From assembly GCA_934754855.1 (NCBI GenBank), contig CAKVJR010000028.1, positions 1 to 17,426 on the forward strand: a stretch of 17,426 bases of DNA. Reading direction: 5' to 3'. Source of the stretch: an uncultured Candidatus Melainabacteria bacterium. GTDB taxonomy: Bacteria; Cyanobacteriota; Vampirovibrionia; Gastranaerophilales; Gastranaerophilaceae. The notes below the pieces were generated by a model, which was not told the origin of the DNA, searched no databases, and was given only the letters and a program-made list of their open reading frames with translations. Position numbers and translations under genes: made by a program. This document shows, piece after piece, positions 7,339-15,609 of the stretch; position 1 is the first letter of the stretch, and each line of letters begins with the position of its first letter.

Positions 7339-8259
7339 ATGGAAATTGCAGCAAATTTTAATTCATCAAGAGTAACTAATCCGAACAAAGATAAAGAAAA
7401 TACACAACTTATCGTTCGTCCGAATTTCGGTTTGACGACTGTTAATCGCACTTCTGCAAGAGGCAGAGTCGGTGTTAGCGAAGAACAACCGAAACTTCAA
7501 GCACAAGTTTCTCAAGATACAATTCAATTTGGTGCAAGCGGAGCAAGCAAAGTAGGTACTTTGTTAAAAGGAATTTCATTATTCTATATGACAGGTTTCG
7601 CTCTCGGTTTCTGCCCCGGTTTGGCACTCGCTGCAACTTGTGCATTCCTTTTCTCTGGTAAAGGTCAATCATTCAGACAAGAATTATCTGCTGCTTTGAT
7701 GTCAAATAACGCTGCTATTAATCAACTTCAAGCAACATTCAGCAAACAAACTCAAGAACAACAACAAACAGTTCAACCTGCTAACGAACCTAACGTAGTT
7801 GCAGAAGTTGAAGCAAAAGATGTTACAGATGTTGTTGAAGCAGAAAACGTAAGAGACGTTAAAGAAGAAGAACCTAAAGAAGAAGAAAAAGTTTTAACTC
7901 CTCTTGAAAAAGCACAAATCAAATATGCAAAAGCACAAGAAAACCAAGAAAAAATGAGCATGCAAGTTGAAAGAAGAGAAAAATCAGAACAAGTTGCTCA
8001 AGAAAAATTGGAAGTTGCTCAAGCAAGATTAGACAAAGCACAAGAACAATACGACAAAGCAACTGCTGAAGTTAAGGCTCAAATGACTGACAGAATGATT
8101 AAGTTGCAAGAAAACGTAAACAAAAAAGATGCTAACGCAAGAGTTGCTCACGAAAGAGCAGACCTCGCAAAAGCTCAATTGGCAGAAGCAACTGCAAAAC
8201 TTGCTGAAGCACAAAGAGCATTTGAAGACTTACAAGCAGAAGAAATGGTTGAAGTCTAA
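7339..8259 (+). CDS. Coiled-coil membrane protein with PNFG/IQFG motifs, function unknown
   Basis: Not recognised as a named family. The 306 residues show, in order: a polar, disordered-looking N-terminus with RPNFG (27-31) and IQFG (62-65); a hydrophobic stretch at about 76-107, long enough for one or two membrane passes; a Gln/Glu-rich linker (135-180); and a long Glu/Ala/Gln/Lys-rich coiled coil (about 186-300) of TolA-like composition. There is no classical signal peptide. I have an unverified impression that such FG motifs recur in proteins of Gastranaerophilales-type bacteria. Codon use is strongly A/T-ending and uniform (CAA, GAA, AAA, GCA), hinting at high expression. AAGGA sits 7 nt before the ATG. 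It is a single-gene unit with its own promoter region and a strong terminator. Confidence 0.85.
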   Translation: MEIAANFNSSRVTNPNKDKENTQLIVRPNFGLTTVNRTSARGRVGVSEEQPKLQAQVSQDTIQFGASGASKVGTLLKGISLFYMTGFALGFCPGLALAATCAFLFSGKGQSFRQELSAALMSNNAAINQLQATFSKQTQEQQQTVQPANEPNVVAEVEAKDVTDVVEAENVRDVKEEEPKEEEKVLTPLEKAQIKYAKAQENQEKMSMQVERREKSEQVAQEKLEVAQARLDKAQEQYDKATAEVKAQMTDRMIKLQENVNKKDANARVAHERADLAKAQLAEATAKLAEAQRAFEDLQAEEMVEV

Positions 8260-8270
8260 TAAACAAAATT

Positions 8271-8290
8271 TCTCTCTATCTCTCTCTATT
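8271..8290. repeat. Short tandem repeat
   Basis: Two copies of TCTCTCTAT plus C/T sit head to tail just after the coiled-coil gene, within its 3' untranslated region and before the terminator. This is probably simple-sequence drift. Confidence 0.5.
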
Positions 8291-8310
8291 AAAATTTATT
8301 GTGTGTGTTC

Positions 8311-8340
8311 TGCCTTGGCTAACGTCAAGGCATTTTTTTT
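8311..8340 (+). terminator. Rho-independent terminator of the coiled-coil gene
   Basis: TGCCTTG (8311-8317) and CAAGGCA (8326-8332) form a perfect 7-bp stem around an 8-nt loop. Eight T residues follow (8333-8340). It lies about 50 nt after the stop. Confidence 0.92.
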
Positions 8341-8361
8341 GTTAAAAAAAATAAAATTTTT

Positions 8362-8388
8362 TTCACATATCAAAAATTGTTTTACAAT
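8362..8388 (+). promoter_or_regulatory. Promoter abutting the start codon (leaderless)
   Basis: TTCACA (8362-8367) and TACAAT (8383-8388) are 15 bp apart; TTTCAC one base earlier gives 16. The predicted transcription start, about 7 nt after the -10 box, falls on the A of ATG 8395. No Shine-Dalgarno precedes that ATG. Confidence 0.55.
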
Positions 8389-8394
8389 AGCGAT

Positions 8395-9270
8395 ATGAAA
8401 AAATTTTGGATTTTATTATTATTTATAGCGTTATGCACAAATTCGGTTTTTGCGGTTGAGGCAGACGATTCTATCGATGAAATTATAAAAAAAGAATATA
8501 ACACATCGTCATTACCTGCATTGCCGAAAACTTCGCCGAAATCCGTCGAGTCAAAAACGATTTTCGGCTCGGACAAATCAACAACTTCGACAACAACTCC
8601 ATCGAGCGTTCCGACAGTCACAAAAACAACAGATACAAACACTCCGACGGTAAAGACGGATTTACCGTCCATTCCTCAAAAAATCAATGTCAGAACGTCA
8701 AAAATTTCTTGGGGCAAAAAAATCCCCGTCAAATTTAACACAAACGTTTCGGATAGAACCCGTAAAGGCTCTAAAGTGACATTTATAACTCAAGCCCCTG
8801 TCGTGACAAAGTATTTGACCCTTCCGACGGGAACGGTTATTCACGGTACGGTTGTAAATTCGCATGCGCCTCAAATGCTCGGAAATGGCGGTTTGATTGC
8901 TGTTAAGGCTGATTATATTTCATATAACGGTAGAACCTCTTATTGTGAGGGAAAATTGGTCGATTTGAACCATAAAGCGGTATTTTTTAACAACGTAAAA
9001 GGGGACACGGGCTATTTCAAAGGAATTTCAAAAGTTCGACAACCCGCAAAGACTTTTTACGGAAAATCGATGAAAGTTACGAAGAAATTGTGGAACGGTC
9101 CGGGGGCAATTTTAACACCCGTAACATATCTTCCGGGGGCTTTGTTCTTGGTGTGTGATACGGCTGTATCGCCCTTTATTGCTCTGTTTCACAAAGGTGA
9201 TAACGTCTATATTAACAAGGGTACAACGGCAACTATTAAATTAACTTCGCCTGCATATATTGAATATTAA
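8395..9270 (+). CDS. Secreted protein with beta-rich domain, function unknown
   Basis: 291 residues, exported by the Sec pathway. MKKF, a hydrophobic core and ALCTNSVFA (12-20) form a clear signal peptide, with cleavage likely after Ala20. A Ser/Thr/Pro-rich linker follows (about 35-95), then a beta-rich domain from about 100 with LPTGTVIHGTVVNS (123-136) and GGLIAVKADYISYNGR (145-160). A hydrophobic stretch lies at 225-255, and the C-terminus reads INKGTTATIKL. The 'LPxGTxxxGxV' style resembles beta domains of VirB10/TrbI-like and other envelope proteins, but I cannot assign a family. ATG 8395 is preferred over in-frame TTG 8377 because it begins the signal peptide and the upstream bases are promoter. 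The lytic transglycosylase begins 38 nt after the stop, suggesting an envelope role. Confidence 0.85.
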   Translation: MKKFWILLLFIALCTNSVFAVEADDSIDEIIKKEYNTSSLPALPKTSPKSVESKTIFGSDKSTTSTTTPSSVPTVTKTTDTNTPTVKTDLPSIPQKINVRTSKISWGKKIPVKFNTNVSDRTRKGSKVTFITQAPVVTKYLTLPTGTVIHGTVVNSHAPQMLGNGGLIAVKADYISYNGRTSYCEGKLVDLNHKAVFFNNVKGDTGYFKGISKVRQPAKTFYGKSMKVTKKLWNGPGAILTPVTYLPGALFLVCDTAVSPFIALFHKGDNVYINKGTTATIKLTSPAYIEY

Positions 9271-9288
9271 TTTTCGCTAAAGTATAAT
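9260..9288 (+). promoter_or_regulatory. Promoter of the lytic transglycosylase gene
   Basis: TTGAAT (9260-9265) and a consensus TATAAT (9283-9288) are 17 bp apart. Transcription would start near 9295, at the AAGGGA ribosome binding site, giving a leader of about 14 nt. The -35 box lies inside the last codons of the preceding gene. Confidence 0.6.
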
Positions 9289-9308
9289 ATTTTCAAGGGA
9301 ATTAAGTT

Positions 9309-11276
9309 TTGTCTATAAAAGTAAAGTTAATAATATCTTTTGTCGTATTGTTTGTTTTGGCTGCCGTTATCGGTGGTTTGTTCATTGCCGACAGTTATGG
9401 CTTTGATAACAAAAAACAGTACGAAATTGCCGAACAACAGTATGAAAACGGTAATTACCAAGAGGCTTATGTTCAGTTTTTGAAAATTAAATGTTTTTCA
9501 AAATATCGCAAGGCTGCTATTTTAAAACAGGCTTTGTCCGCTGAAAAACTTAACGATTGGGCAGTTGCCGAGTCTAAATATGAAAAATTTTTAATCGGTT
9601 CTCCGAATAATACTTTTACGGCAAAAGCACGTTATTCTCTTGCAAAATCGAGATATATGACAAAAAATTATGACAAGGCTATTAAAGATTTTCTTGATAT
9701 CAAGAAAAATTCGCCTGTTGAGGATTATCGATTTGCGGCGGATTATTTTTTGGGCAAAATTTCTCTTGCCAAAAATCTTTCTTCTGCTGAAAAAAAATAC
9801 TATTTTTTATATTTGAAAAATTCGCCGTCAGGCACGTATTCATTGACGATTGCATTTGACGCAATGAAGATGGCATTGACGGATTCAGAGGCCGTTACAG
9901 TCGCTAAAATTTTTCTTTCTAACCAAAAAATTGATGAAGCACTTGTCGTTTTGAAAGATGTTCCAATTGATAAAAAATGGACATATCTTGCGATTGCTCA
10001 GTATTACAAAAATGATTTTGAGAACTATAAAAAGACCGTTGCTGAAGGGTTTGCAAAGCATGCATTGAGCATTGATAAACAGGATTTAAAAACTTTTATT
10101 GATTTTTATGTTTCGACTCAGCCCGATGCTTTGAAAACTTATACTGAACTTCAAAAATCTACGGCAGGTAAGGCTATCCCTGATTATTTTCTGTATAAAA
10201 TTGCACAACTTCAACCTCAAGATAAAAAGGTTGCTATTTATAAGGATATTGTCAAAAAGTACGGTAAAAGCGAATATTTGGACGAATGTCTTGTCGGGGT
10301 GTTCTTTGATTTTGCTGCCAAAAAGCAATTTAATGCGGCAGTCAAAGTCGGTGAAATTTATATTAAAAAATTTCCTGATGCTTCCTCTATGCCCCAAATT
10401 TTGTTTTGGACGGGAAAATATCTTTTGAAATTAAACAGAGCGGAAGATGCGAATAATTATTTCAAAATGCTTCAATATAAATATGAAGACTCGTATTACG
10501 CTTTCCGTGCGTCACGAGCGAATATGGAGTCATTGAGTTCGTGGAATTTTCCGAAAACTTCTTTGCCCCAAAGCAAAGAAATTCCGTTCCCATATAAAAC
10601 GCTCGAGAGTGGCGATGTTTCGCTTGCAAAAGTTTTTGTTGAACTTGGCGATAAAACGATATGGGATGATGTTTTATTGAAAAATTATGCCGTAACGTCT
10701 TGGAATGAGTATAAAAAGGGAAATATTCCGCTTTCTGCATACCTTGCGGATAAGTATTTGCAAGAAAAAAAAGAACCTCTTGAATATTCAAGTCCCGTGT
10801 GGCAGTTGGCGTTTCCGATTTATTATGTTGATGATATCAACAAAAATTGCGATATGAGAAACCTCGACGCTTTTCATATCCTGGCTTTGATTAGGGAAGA
10901 AAGTCATTTTAACCCTAAGGCAAGAAGTTCGTCGAACGCTATCGGATTGATGCAGTTAATGTTGCCGACTGCGTCTGAAATTGCCGAAAAGAAAGGTTTT
11001 GAGGCTCCTGATGATTTAAAACTTCAAAAACCCGAATATAACATCGCAATCGGAACGGCTTATTTTGCCTTCGTTTTAGATATGGTTAACAGTGTGCCGA
11101 TGTACGCAACAGGCGGTTATAACGGCGGATTTAATGCTGTTAATTCTTGGCGTGATAAGTTTAAAACTCTTGATTCGGACGAGTTTGTCGAGAGCATTCC
11201 ATACCCCGAGTCGCAATATTACATCAAAAAAGTTTATCGCAGCAGATACAACTATTCTAAAATTTACGAAAATTAG
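9309..11276 (+). CDS. Membrane-anchored lytic transglycosylase, Slt70-like
   Basis: Cleaves the MurNAc-GlcNAc bond of peptidoglycan to give anhydro-muropeptides; acts in the periplasm. The 655 residues start with an N-terminal membrane helix (about 5-28, LIISFVVLFVLAAVIGGLFI). A long TPR-like alpha-helical region follows (about 35-500), as in the Slt superhelix and in YbgF/BamD-type repeats. The C-terminal SLT domain has LIREESHFNP with Glu531 as expected acid catalyst, SNAIGLMQLM (542-551) and GGYNGG (602-607). The start is TTG 9309, with AAGGGA 8 nt upstream; no ATG occurs in frame for about 115 codons. No lipobox is seen, so the anchor is a signal-anchor helix. The upstream neighbour is a secreted protein of unknown role. 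Confidence 0.93.
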   Translation: MSIKVKLIISFVVLFVLAAVIGGLFIADSYGFDNKKQYEIAEQQYENGNYQEAYVQFLKIKCFSKYRKAAILKQALSAEKLNDWAVAESKYEKFLIGSPNNTFTAKARYSLAKSRYMTKNYDKAIKDFLDIKKNSPVEDYRFAADYFLGKISLAKNLSSAEKKYYFLYLKNSPSGTYSLTIAFDAMKMALTDSEAVTVAKIFLSNQKIDEALVVLKDVPIDKKWTYLAIAQYYKNDFENYKKTVAEGFAKHALSIDKQDLKTFIDFYVSTQPDALKTYTELQKSTAGKAIPDYFLYKIAQLQPQDKKVAIYKDIVKKYGKSEYLDECLVGVFFDFAAKKQFNAAVKVGEIYIKKFPDASSMPQILFWTGKYLLKLNRAEDANNYFKMLQYKYEDSYYAFRASRANMESLSSWNFPKTSLPQSKEIPFPYKTLESGDVSLAKVFVELGDKTIWDDVLLKNYAVTSWNEYKKGNIPLSAYLADKYLQEKKEPLEYSSPVWQLAFPIYYVDDINKNCDMRNLDAFHILALIREESHFNPKARSSSNAIGLMQLMLPTASEIAEKKGFEAPDDLKLQKPEYNIAIGTAYFAFVLDMVNSVPMYATGGYNGGFNAVNSWRDKFKTLDSDEFVESIPYPESQYYIKKVYRSRYNYSKIYEN

Positions 11277-11281
11277 CAGAT

Positions 11282-11310
11282 TTCACCTTTTATCGTTTTA
11301 ATGGTACAAT
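11282..11310 (+). promoter_or_regulatory. Promoter of the M16 peptidase pair
   Basis: TTCACC (11282-11287) and TACAAT (11305-11310) are 17 bp apart, with an extended TG at 11302-11303. The predicted start is near 11317, leaving a leader of about 20 nt that contains GAGGA (11327-11331). Confidence 0.6.
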
Positions 11311-11338
11311 TAAGTCAAAAGAAAATGAGGACTTAATT

Positions 11339-12682
11339 TTGGAAGAAAAAATCGTTAAAACAGAGATGATTTATCCGTTTTTGCAAAAACCCGTAATGAT
11401 TTACGAACGTGAAAACGGTCATAGAATTGTACTTGCTTATAAACCCGGAACATTGGTTAATGTCAGCACTTGGGTTAAAACAGGTTCTATCAATGAAGAT
11501 GCAAGCAATAACGGTGTTTCTCACTTTTTGGAACACTTAATGTTTAAGGGTACGACCCACCATAAAGCGGGCGAATTTGACAAAATGCTCGAATCGAAAG
11601 GTGCGATTGTAAATGCGGCAACTTGGAAAGATTATACTTTCTATTATGTAACTCTTCCGAAAGGTCCTAATGATGAGTATTTTAACCTCGCAATCGACTT
11701 GCATGCCGATATGATGTTAAATCCTGTCGTTCCGCCTGAAGAAATCGGCGATACGTTTGATATTAACAATCCGCAAATCAAGACGAAACGTGAACGACAC
11801 GTTGTTACCGAAGAAATCAGAATGAGAGAAGACCAATCTTGGACAAGGGTCTATAACCTTTGCAATCACAACATGTACACCTCTCACCCGTATAAATTCG
11901 ATGTCATCGGCACTGCTAAATTGATTGCCGAAATGCCGAGAGAAACAGTTTTGGATTATTACAAAACTCATTACACCCCAAATACAATGACAACAATCAT
12001 TGCAGGCGATTTTAACTTCGATGAGGTTTTGGAAAAAGTTGTTAAGGCGTTTGACTTTAACGGAAGAAAAAATAATCCGCAAAGGGTTAATGTTCTTGAT
12101 AAACCGACACAAGAAACAAAGTATGTTGAGCAAAAATCCGATATTACGACGGGATTTTTGACTGTCGGATATCTTTGCCCGCCCGCAAATGACCTTCGTG
12201 GTTCGATTTTGGGCGATATGGTTGCAATTATTATGGGGGACGGCTCAAGTTCAAGACTCTATCAAAACTTGATTGAAAAGGTTGAAAAGCCGATATTTAA
12301 TATCGTTGCGGCTGATTATTACAGTTTTAAAGACGGCGGTAATTTCTTTGTTCAGGCAAATTTCCAACCGGAAAAGAAAGATAAGGCTGTTGAGGCGATT
12401 AAAGTTGAAATTGAAAAACTTTATAAGGAGAAAATTTCGGCAGGCGAACTCAAAAAGGCTGTCAAAAAACTCAAGGCAAGGTTTGCGGAAACAAGTGAAA
12501 CGGTTTCTGATATTGCCGAAACAATCGGCTATTACCTGACCGTTTGCGATGGCACGGAGTCGATTAATTCTTATATCTCTATTCTTGAAAGCATTACGGC
12601 TGATGAAGTTCAAAAATTTGCAGAAGATTATTTGAATTTGAAACACGCAACGTTTGCAGTTCTTTTACCGGAGGAAAAATAA
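11339..12682 (+). CDS. M16B zinc metallopeptidase, catalytic subunit
   Basis: Processing-peptidase-like member of the M16 (pitrilysin/MPP) family. The inverted zinc motif HFLEH (62-66) lies in GVSHFLEHLMFKGT, and the third ligand region is VVTEEIRMREDQ (135-145, Glu138 or Glu139). AATWKDYTFYYVTLP (93-107) and the C-terminal SSRLYQNL (274-281) are also family features. The 447 residues equal the usual half-size M16B chain. There is no signal peptide, so it is probably cytoplasmic. The start is TTG 11339, with GAGGA 7 nt upstream; the first in-frame ATG is 27 nt further and lacks a site. The next gene overlaps the stop by one base (TAATG) and encodes the non-catalytic partner, so a heterodimer is likely. 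Substrate unknown. Confidence 0.94.
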   Translation: MEEKIVKTEMIYPFLQKPVMIYERENGHRIVLAYKPGTLVNVSTWVKTGSINEDASNNGVSHFLEHLMFKGTTHHKAGEFDKMLESKGAIVNAATWKDYTFYYVTLPKGPNDEYFNLAIDLHADMMLNPVVPPEEIGDTFDINNPQIKTKRERHVVTEEIRMREDQSWTRVYNLCNHNMYTSHPYKFDVIGTAKLIAEMPRETVLDYYKTHYTPNTMTTIIAGDFNFDEVLEKVVKAFDFNGRKNNPQRVNVLDKPTQETKYVEQKSDITTGFLTVGYLCPPANDLRGSILGDMVAIIMGDGSSSRLYQNLIEKVEKPIFNIVAADYYSFKDGGNFFVQANFQPEKKDKAVEAIKVEIEKLYKEKISAGELKKAVKKLKARFAETSETVSDIAETIGYYLTVCDGTESINSYISILESITADEVQKFAEDYLNLKHATFAVLLPEEK

Positions 12683-13926
12683 TGGAAAAAATCAAATTAA
12701 ATAACGGTATCACTGTAATTTTAAATGAAAATAAAAACACTCCGAGAGCGGCTGTGACATTTTATTTTTGTTTGCAAAACCCCGAGAAAAAAGCAGGTGT
12801 TAATGTTATTTTGAACAGATTGTTTTTGCAAGGTACGGAAAAACGTTCCGCAGAAGATATTGCGACTGAAACAGAAGAGAATGCAATCGAACTTTATAGC
12901 GAAATGAAAGCGGATTATCTCCGTTTCAAGGGCTTGTGTTTGAACGAAGATTTTGATTATATGCTCGAACTTATGGAAGATGTTATGCTTCATTCGACTT
13001 TGAAGGATTTCGACAAGGAAATTGTCAAATTGAAGGGCGAAATCGGTGCAGAACTTGACTCTCCAAAGACTAAGGCTAACGACACTTACTATAAGACTTT
13101 GTTTGAAAACCACCCGTATGGTAACACATATACGAAGATTTTGGACGAAATTGACGACATAAAAAAGGAAGAAGTTGAGGCACTTTATAAGGATATTTTG
13201 GCAACTTCAAAGAAAATTATTTCTGTTGCAGGCGACTTTGACAAAGAGAAATTGTTGTCAGTTTTGGAAAAGCATTTTGGCAAAATGGTTCAAAATAACA
13301 ACTTTAAGTCAAATATTCCTGAGGTTAAACTTGAAAAGGATAAACTTGCAATTGTTGAAAAAGATGATGCAAAACAGGCTCAAATCCTTGAAGGTTGGCT
13401 TTGTCCGACATATTCCGATAAAGAGTATGCAACTATTTGTGTTATGAACTCAATTTTAGGTTCAAGCGGCTTGTCTTCGAGATTATTCCTCGAATTGAGA
13501 GAAAAACAAGGGCTTGCATATACTGTCAGAACTGTGTTTGAGCCGAAAGCGAAATGCGGTACTTTCTCAATTTATATCGGTACAGAGCCGAAAAATATCA
13601 AAACGGCGATTGACGGATTTAAAGTCGAGATTGAAAAAATTATGACAATTCCTGTCGGTGAAGATGAATTGAATGATGCTAAAAACAACGTAATCGGCAA
13701 AAGAGGTTTTTACTTTGAGACAAATGCCTTGATTTCTTCTGTAACGGGCATGTATGAAGTTCAGGGACTTGGTTGCGATTATGAGGAAAAATTCATCAAT
13801 TCTATCAGAAATGTAACATCTGATGACATTTTGAATTGTGCAAAAAAATACTTCTCCGGTCCGAAAGTCTTGGCAGTATTGGCTCCCGAGAAATATATCA
13901 CCCCTGTTAAAAATCAAATATTGTAA
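12682..13926 (+). CDS. M16B peptidase-like protein, non-catalytic subunit
   Basis: 414-residue partner of the preceding peptidase. Where that protein has GVSHFLEHLMFKGT, this one has GVNVILNRLFLQGT (39-52): all three motif residues of HxxEH are replaced (His to Val, Glu to Asn, His to Arg), so no zinc can be held. The C-terminal half keeps GLSSRLFLELREKQGLAYTV (259-278), the Arg/Tyr motif that M16B heterodimers use for substrate binding (as in MPP alpha or bacterial two-subunit M16B enzymes). The ATG overlaps the upstream stop by one base, and GGAGG (12670-12674) lies upstream, giving tight coupling and equal dosage. No signal peptide is present. Confidence 0.93.
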   Translation: MEKIKLNNGITVILNENKNTPRAAVTFYFCLQNPEKKAGVNVILNRLFLQGTEKRSAEDIATETEENAIELYSEMKADYLRFKGLCLNEDFDYMLELMEDVMLHSTLKDFDKEIVKLKGEIGAELDSPKTKANDTYYKTLFENHPYGNTYTKILDEIDDIKKEEVEALYKDILATSKKIISVAGDFDKEKLLSVLEKHFGKMVQNNNFKSNIPEVKLEKDKLAIVEKDDAKQAQILEGWLCPTYSDKEYATICVMNSILGSSGLSSRLFLELREKQGLAYTVRTVFEPKAKCGTFSIYIGTEPKNIKTAIDGFKVEIEKIMTIPVGEDELNDAKNNVIGKRGFYFETNALISSVTGMYEVQGLGCDYEEKFINSIRNVTSDDILNCAKKYFSGPKVLAVLAPEKYITPVKNQIL

Positions 13927-13938
13927 AATTTTTGAAAA

Positions 13939-13967
13939 TGGACCATAATAGATATACGGTTTATAAT
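13939..13967 (+). promoter_or_regulatory. Promoter abutting the second TPR gene (leaderless)
   Basis: TGGACC (13939-13944) and a perfect TATAAT (13962-13967) are 17 bp apart. The expected start, 7-8 nt after the -10 box, falls on or one base before the A of ATG 13975. There is no purine-rich ribosome binding site in between (TAGAATT). Confidence 0.6.
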
Positions 13968-13974
13968 TAGAATT

Positions 13975-15576
13975 ATGACAAAAACGCAAGAGCAGAAAAA
14001 ATTAGAGAAACAGATTAATAAGTTTCAACGGTCGGGCAATTTGCAAAAGGCTATTGAAACTTGTCAGTATGCTCTTGCGACTTGCGGAACAAACCCTGAT
14101 TTGCATGTTAAGTTGGGTGATTTATATCTCGAAAAACACTTGGATATTTATCAGTCAAAGCAATATGCGGACGAGGCGATTTCCGAATACCAACGGGCAT
14201 TGGAGTCTTATATTGATTCTGCCGAGATTTTTTATAAGTTGGGTATGGCATTTTTCTATAAGAATGACCTTGATAAAGCGATAAATTATTTTGAACTTTC
14301 TATCCAACATGACGAAAAGTCAGGTGATGCAAGATATATGAAGGCTGAGTGCTTTATGAGAAAAGGTTATTTTCATGAGGCAACTGAGTTTGCAAGAGAG
14401 GCTGTTAATGTTGCCCCTTGGAAGTCATCAAGGGCTCATTATTTGATTGCTTGTCTGCTCAGGGTTTCGGCTTTTCGTGACTATAAAGTTTCAGCAAAAA
14501 GTTATTGGGAAATGTTTTTGTCGATGGTGACTTTGCCGTTTGACAAAAAGGCTCAAAAGCAGACTGCGAGAAAGTTATCGTATTTTAAATTCATGCCCGT
14601 GTTGCTAAAAGGTTATATTTTGGCACAAATGCATGGTCCTGAAAAAGCACTTGAGGTTTATCAGGCAGCGGTTGAAAAAGCCCCCGGATTTGTTCATCTT
14701 TATTGCATTATCGGCGATATTTACAGTATGCTTGGAAGATTTGAAGAAGCGATTTGCGAGTATAAACTTGCGATTTGGCTCGATAGTTTGAACATTTTTG
14801 CATATCGTTCGTTATGCCGTGTTTATGAGGAATTGGGCGATTATGACAGTGCGGCTGATATTTATAAAAAATTGATTGTAATTCAACCGTATTTGGCAGA
14901 ATATCACAGTAATCTTGCAAATATTTTGTATTTGAAGGGCGATATTCAAGGTGCAATTTCGCAATACCAAAATGCGATTACAATCAATCCGAAAATTACT
15001 TGGACAAGTATTGTTGCTCAAACTTTGGGCTATGTTTTCCAAGAAAATGTTAAAAACCTTGATGCGGCAATCGGTGCTTATCAGACTGCGTTTATTTTAA
15101 CCCCGAAAGATATTGATATTTATATCAATTTGGGCAGTGCTTTTTATGAAAAAGGCGAATACAATAACGCACTTTCCGTTTATCGTCAAGCCATTGAACT
15201 TGAACCTCATAATGCAAAGATATACTGTAACCTTGGCTATTTATATTGGGGTAAAGGTCAACTTGATGAAGCGATTAAGACTTATGAAACCGCAATTAAG
15301 TATGATGAAGAGTATGATATTGCCTATAATAATTTAGGTGTAATTTACCTTGATGATTTGGGCAGAGTTCAAAAGGCGATAGAACTTTTTGAACAGGCGA
15401 TTAAGCACAACCCGAATTATGCTTTGGCTCATTATAACCTTGCACGTTCGATTGCAATCACGGGCGATAAGGTTGAAGCGGCAAAGTTGTATCAGGTTGC
15501 GATGGATATTAACAACATCACAAACGAATTAGATCCTCAAGAAATTAAAGATAAAATTCAAGATTTGTTCTCGTAA
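13975..15576 (+). CDS. TPR-repeat protein, paralogue B
   Basis: 533 residues of tandem TPR units, without signal peptide. Clear units lie at 86-117 (FYKLGMAFFYKNDLDKAINY), 246-277, 280-311, 314-346, 372-404, 407-439 and 441-474. After SSRA (151-154) there is a non-TPR helical insert (about 155-205) with a hydrophobic-aromatic stretch. Gene 5505-7127 has the same sequence of landmarks: SSRA plus insert, a WT-x-x-V unit of unusual length (here 333-366), AYNNLGxxYLD (460-470), GDK-x-x-AAK-x-YQ (497-506) and the tail KI-x-[ED]LF. This marks them as paralogues. Role unknown; probably a scaffold. The promoter sits directly on the ATG. The thioesterase gene follows after 33 nt and is probably co-transcribed. 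Confidence 0.9.
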   Translation: MTKTQEQKKLEKQINKFQRSGNLQKAIETCQYALATCGTNPDLHVKLGDLYLEKHLDIYQSKQYADEAISEYQRALESYIDSAEIFYKLGMAFFYKNDLDKAINYFELSIQHDEKSGDARYMKAECFMRKGYFHEATEFAREAVNVAPWKSSRAHYLIACLLRVSAFRDYKVSAKSYWEMFLSMVTLPFDKKAQKQTARKLSYFKFMPVLLKGYILAQMHGPEKALEVYQAAVEKAPGFVHLYCIIGDIYSMLGRFEEAICEYKLAIWLDSLNIFAYRSLCRVYEELGDYDSAADIYKKLIVIQPYLAEYHSNLANILYLKGDIQGAISQYQNAITINPKITWTSIVAQTLGYVFQENVKNLDAAIGAYQTAFILTPKDIDIYINLGSAFYEKGEYNNALSVYRQAIELEPHNAKIYCNLGYLYWGKGQLDEAIKTYETAIKYDEEYDIAYNNLGVIYLDDLGRVQKAIELFEQAIKHNPNYALAHYNLARSIAITGDKVEAAKLYQVAMDINNITNELDPQEIKDKIQDLFS

Positions 15577-15609
15577 TCGAGAGCAATTTTGGTAAGTGTA
15601 AGGTAAGAA

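Noticed and set aside
8377..8394. Six-residue extension of the secreted protein from TTG 8377
   Set aside because: The bases form the -10 region, and the extension would disturb a textbook signal peptide starting at ATG 8395.
11717..12133. 138-codon minus-strand frame within the M16 gene
   Set aside because: Shadow of the strongly supported M16B peptidase; no initiation signal or recognisable domain.
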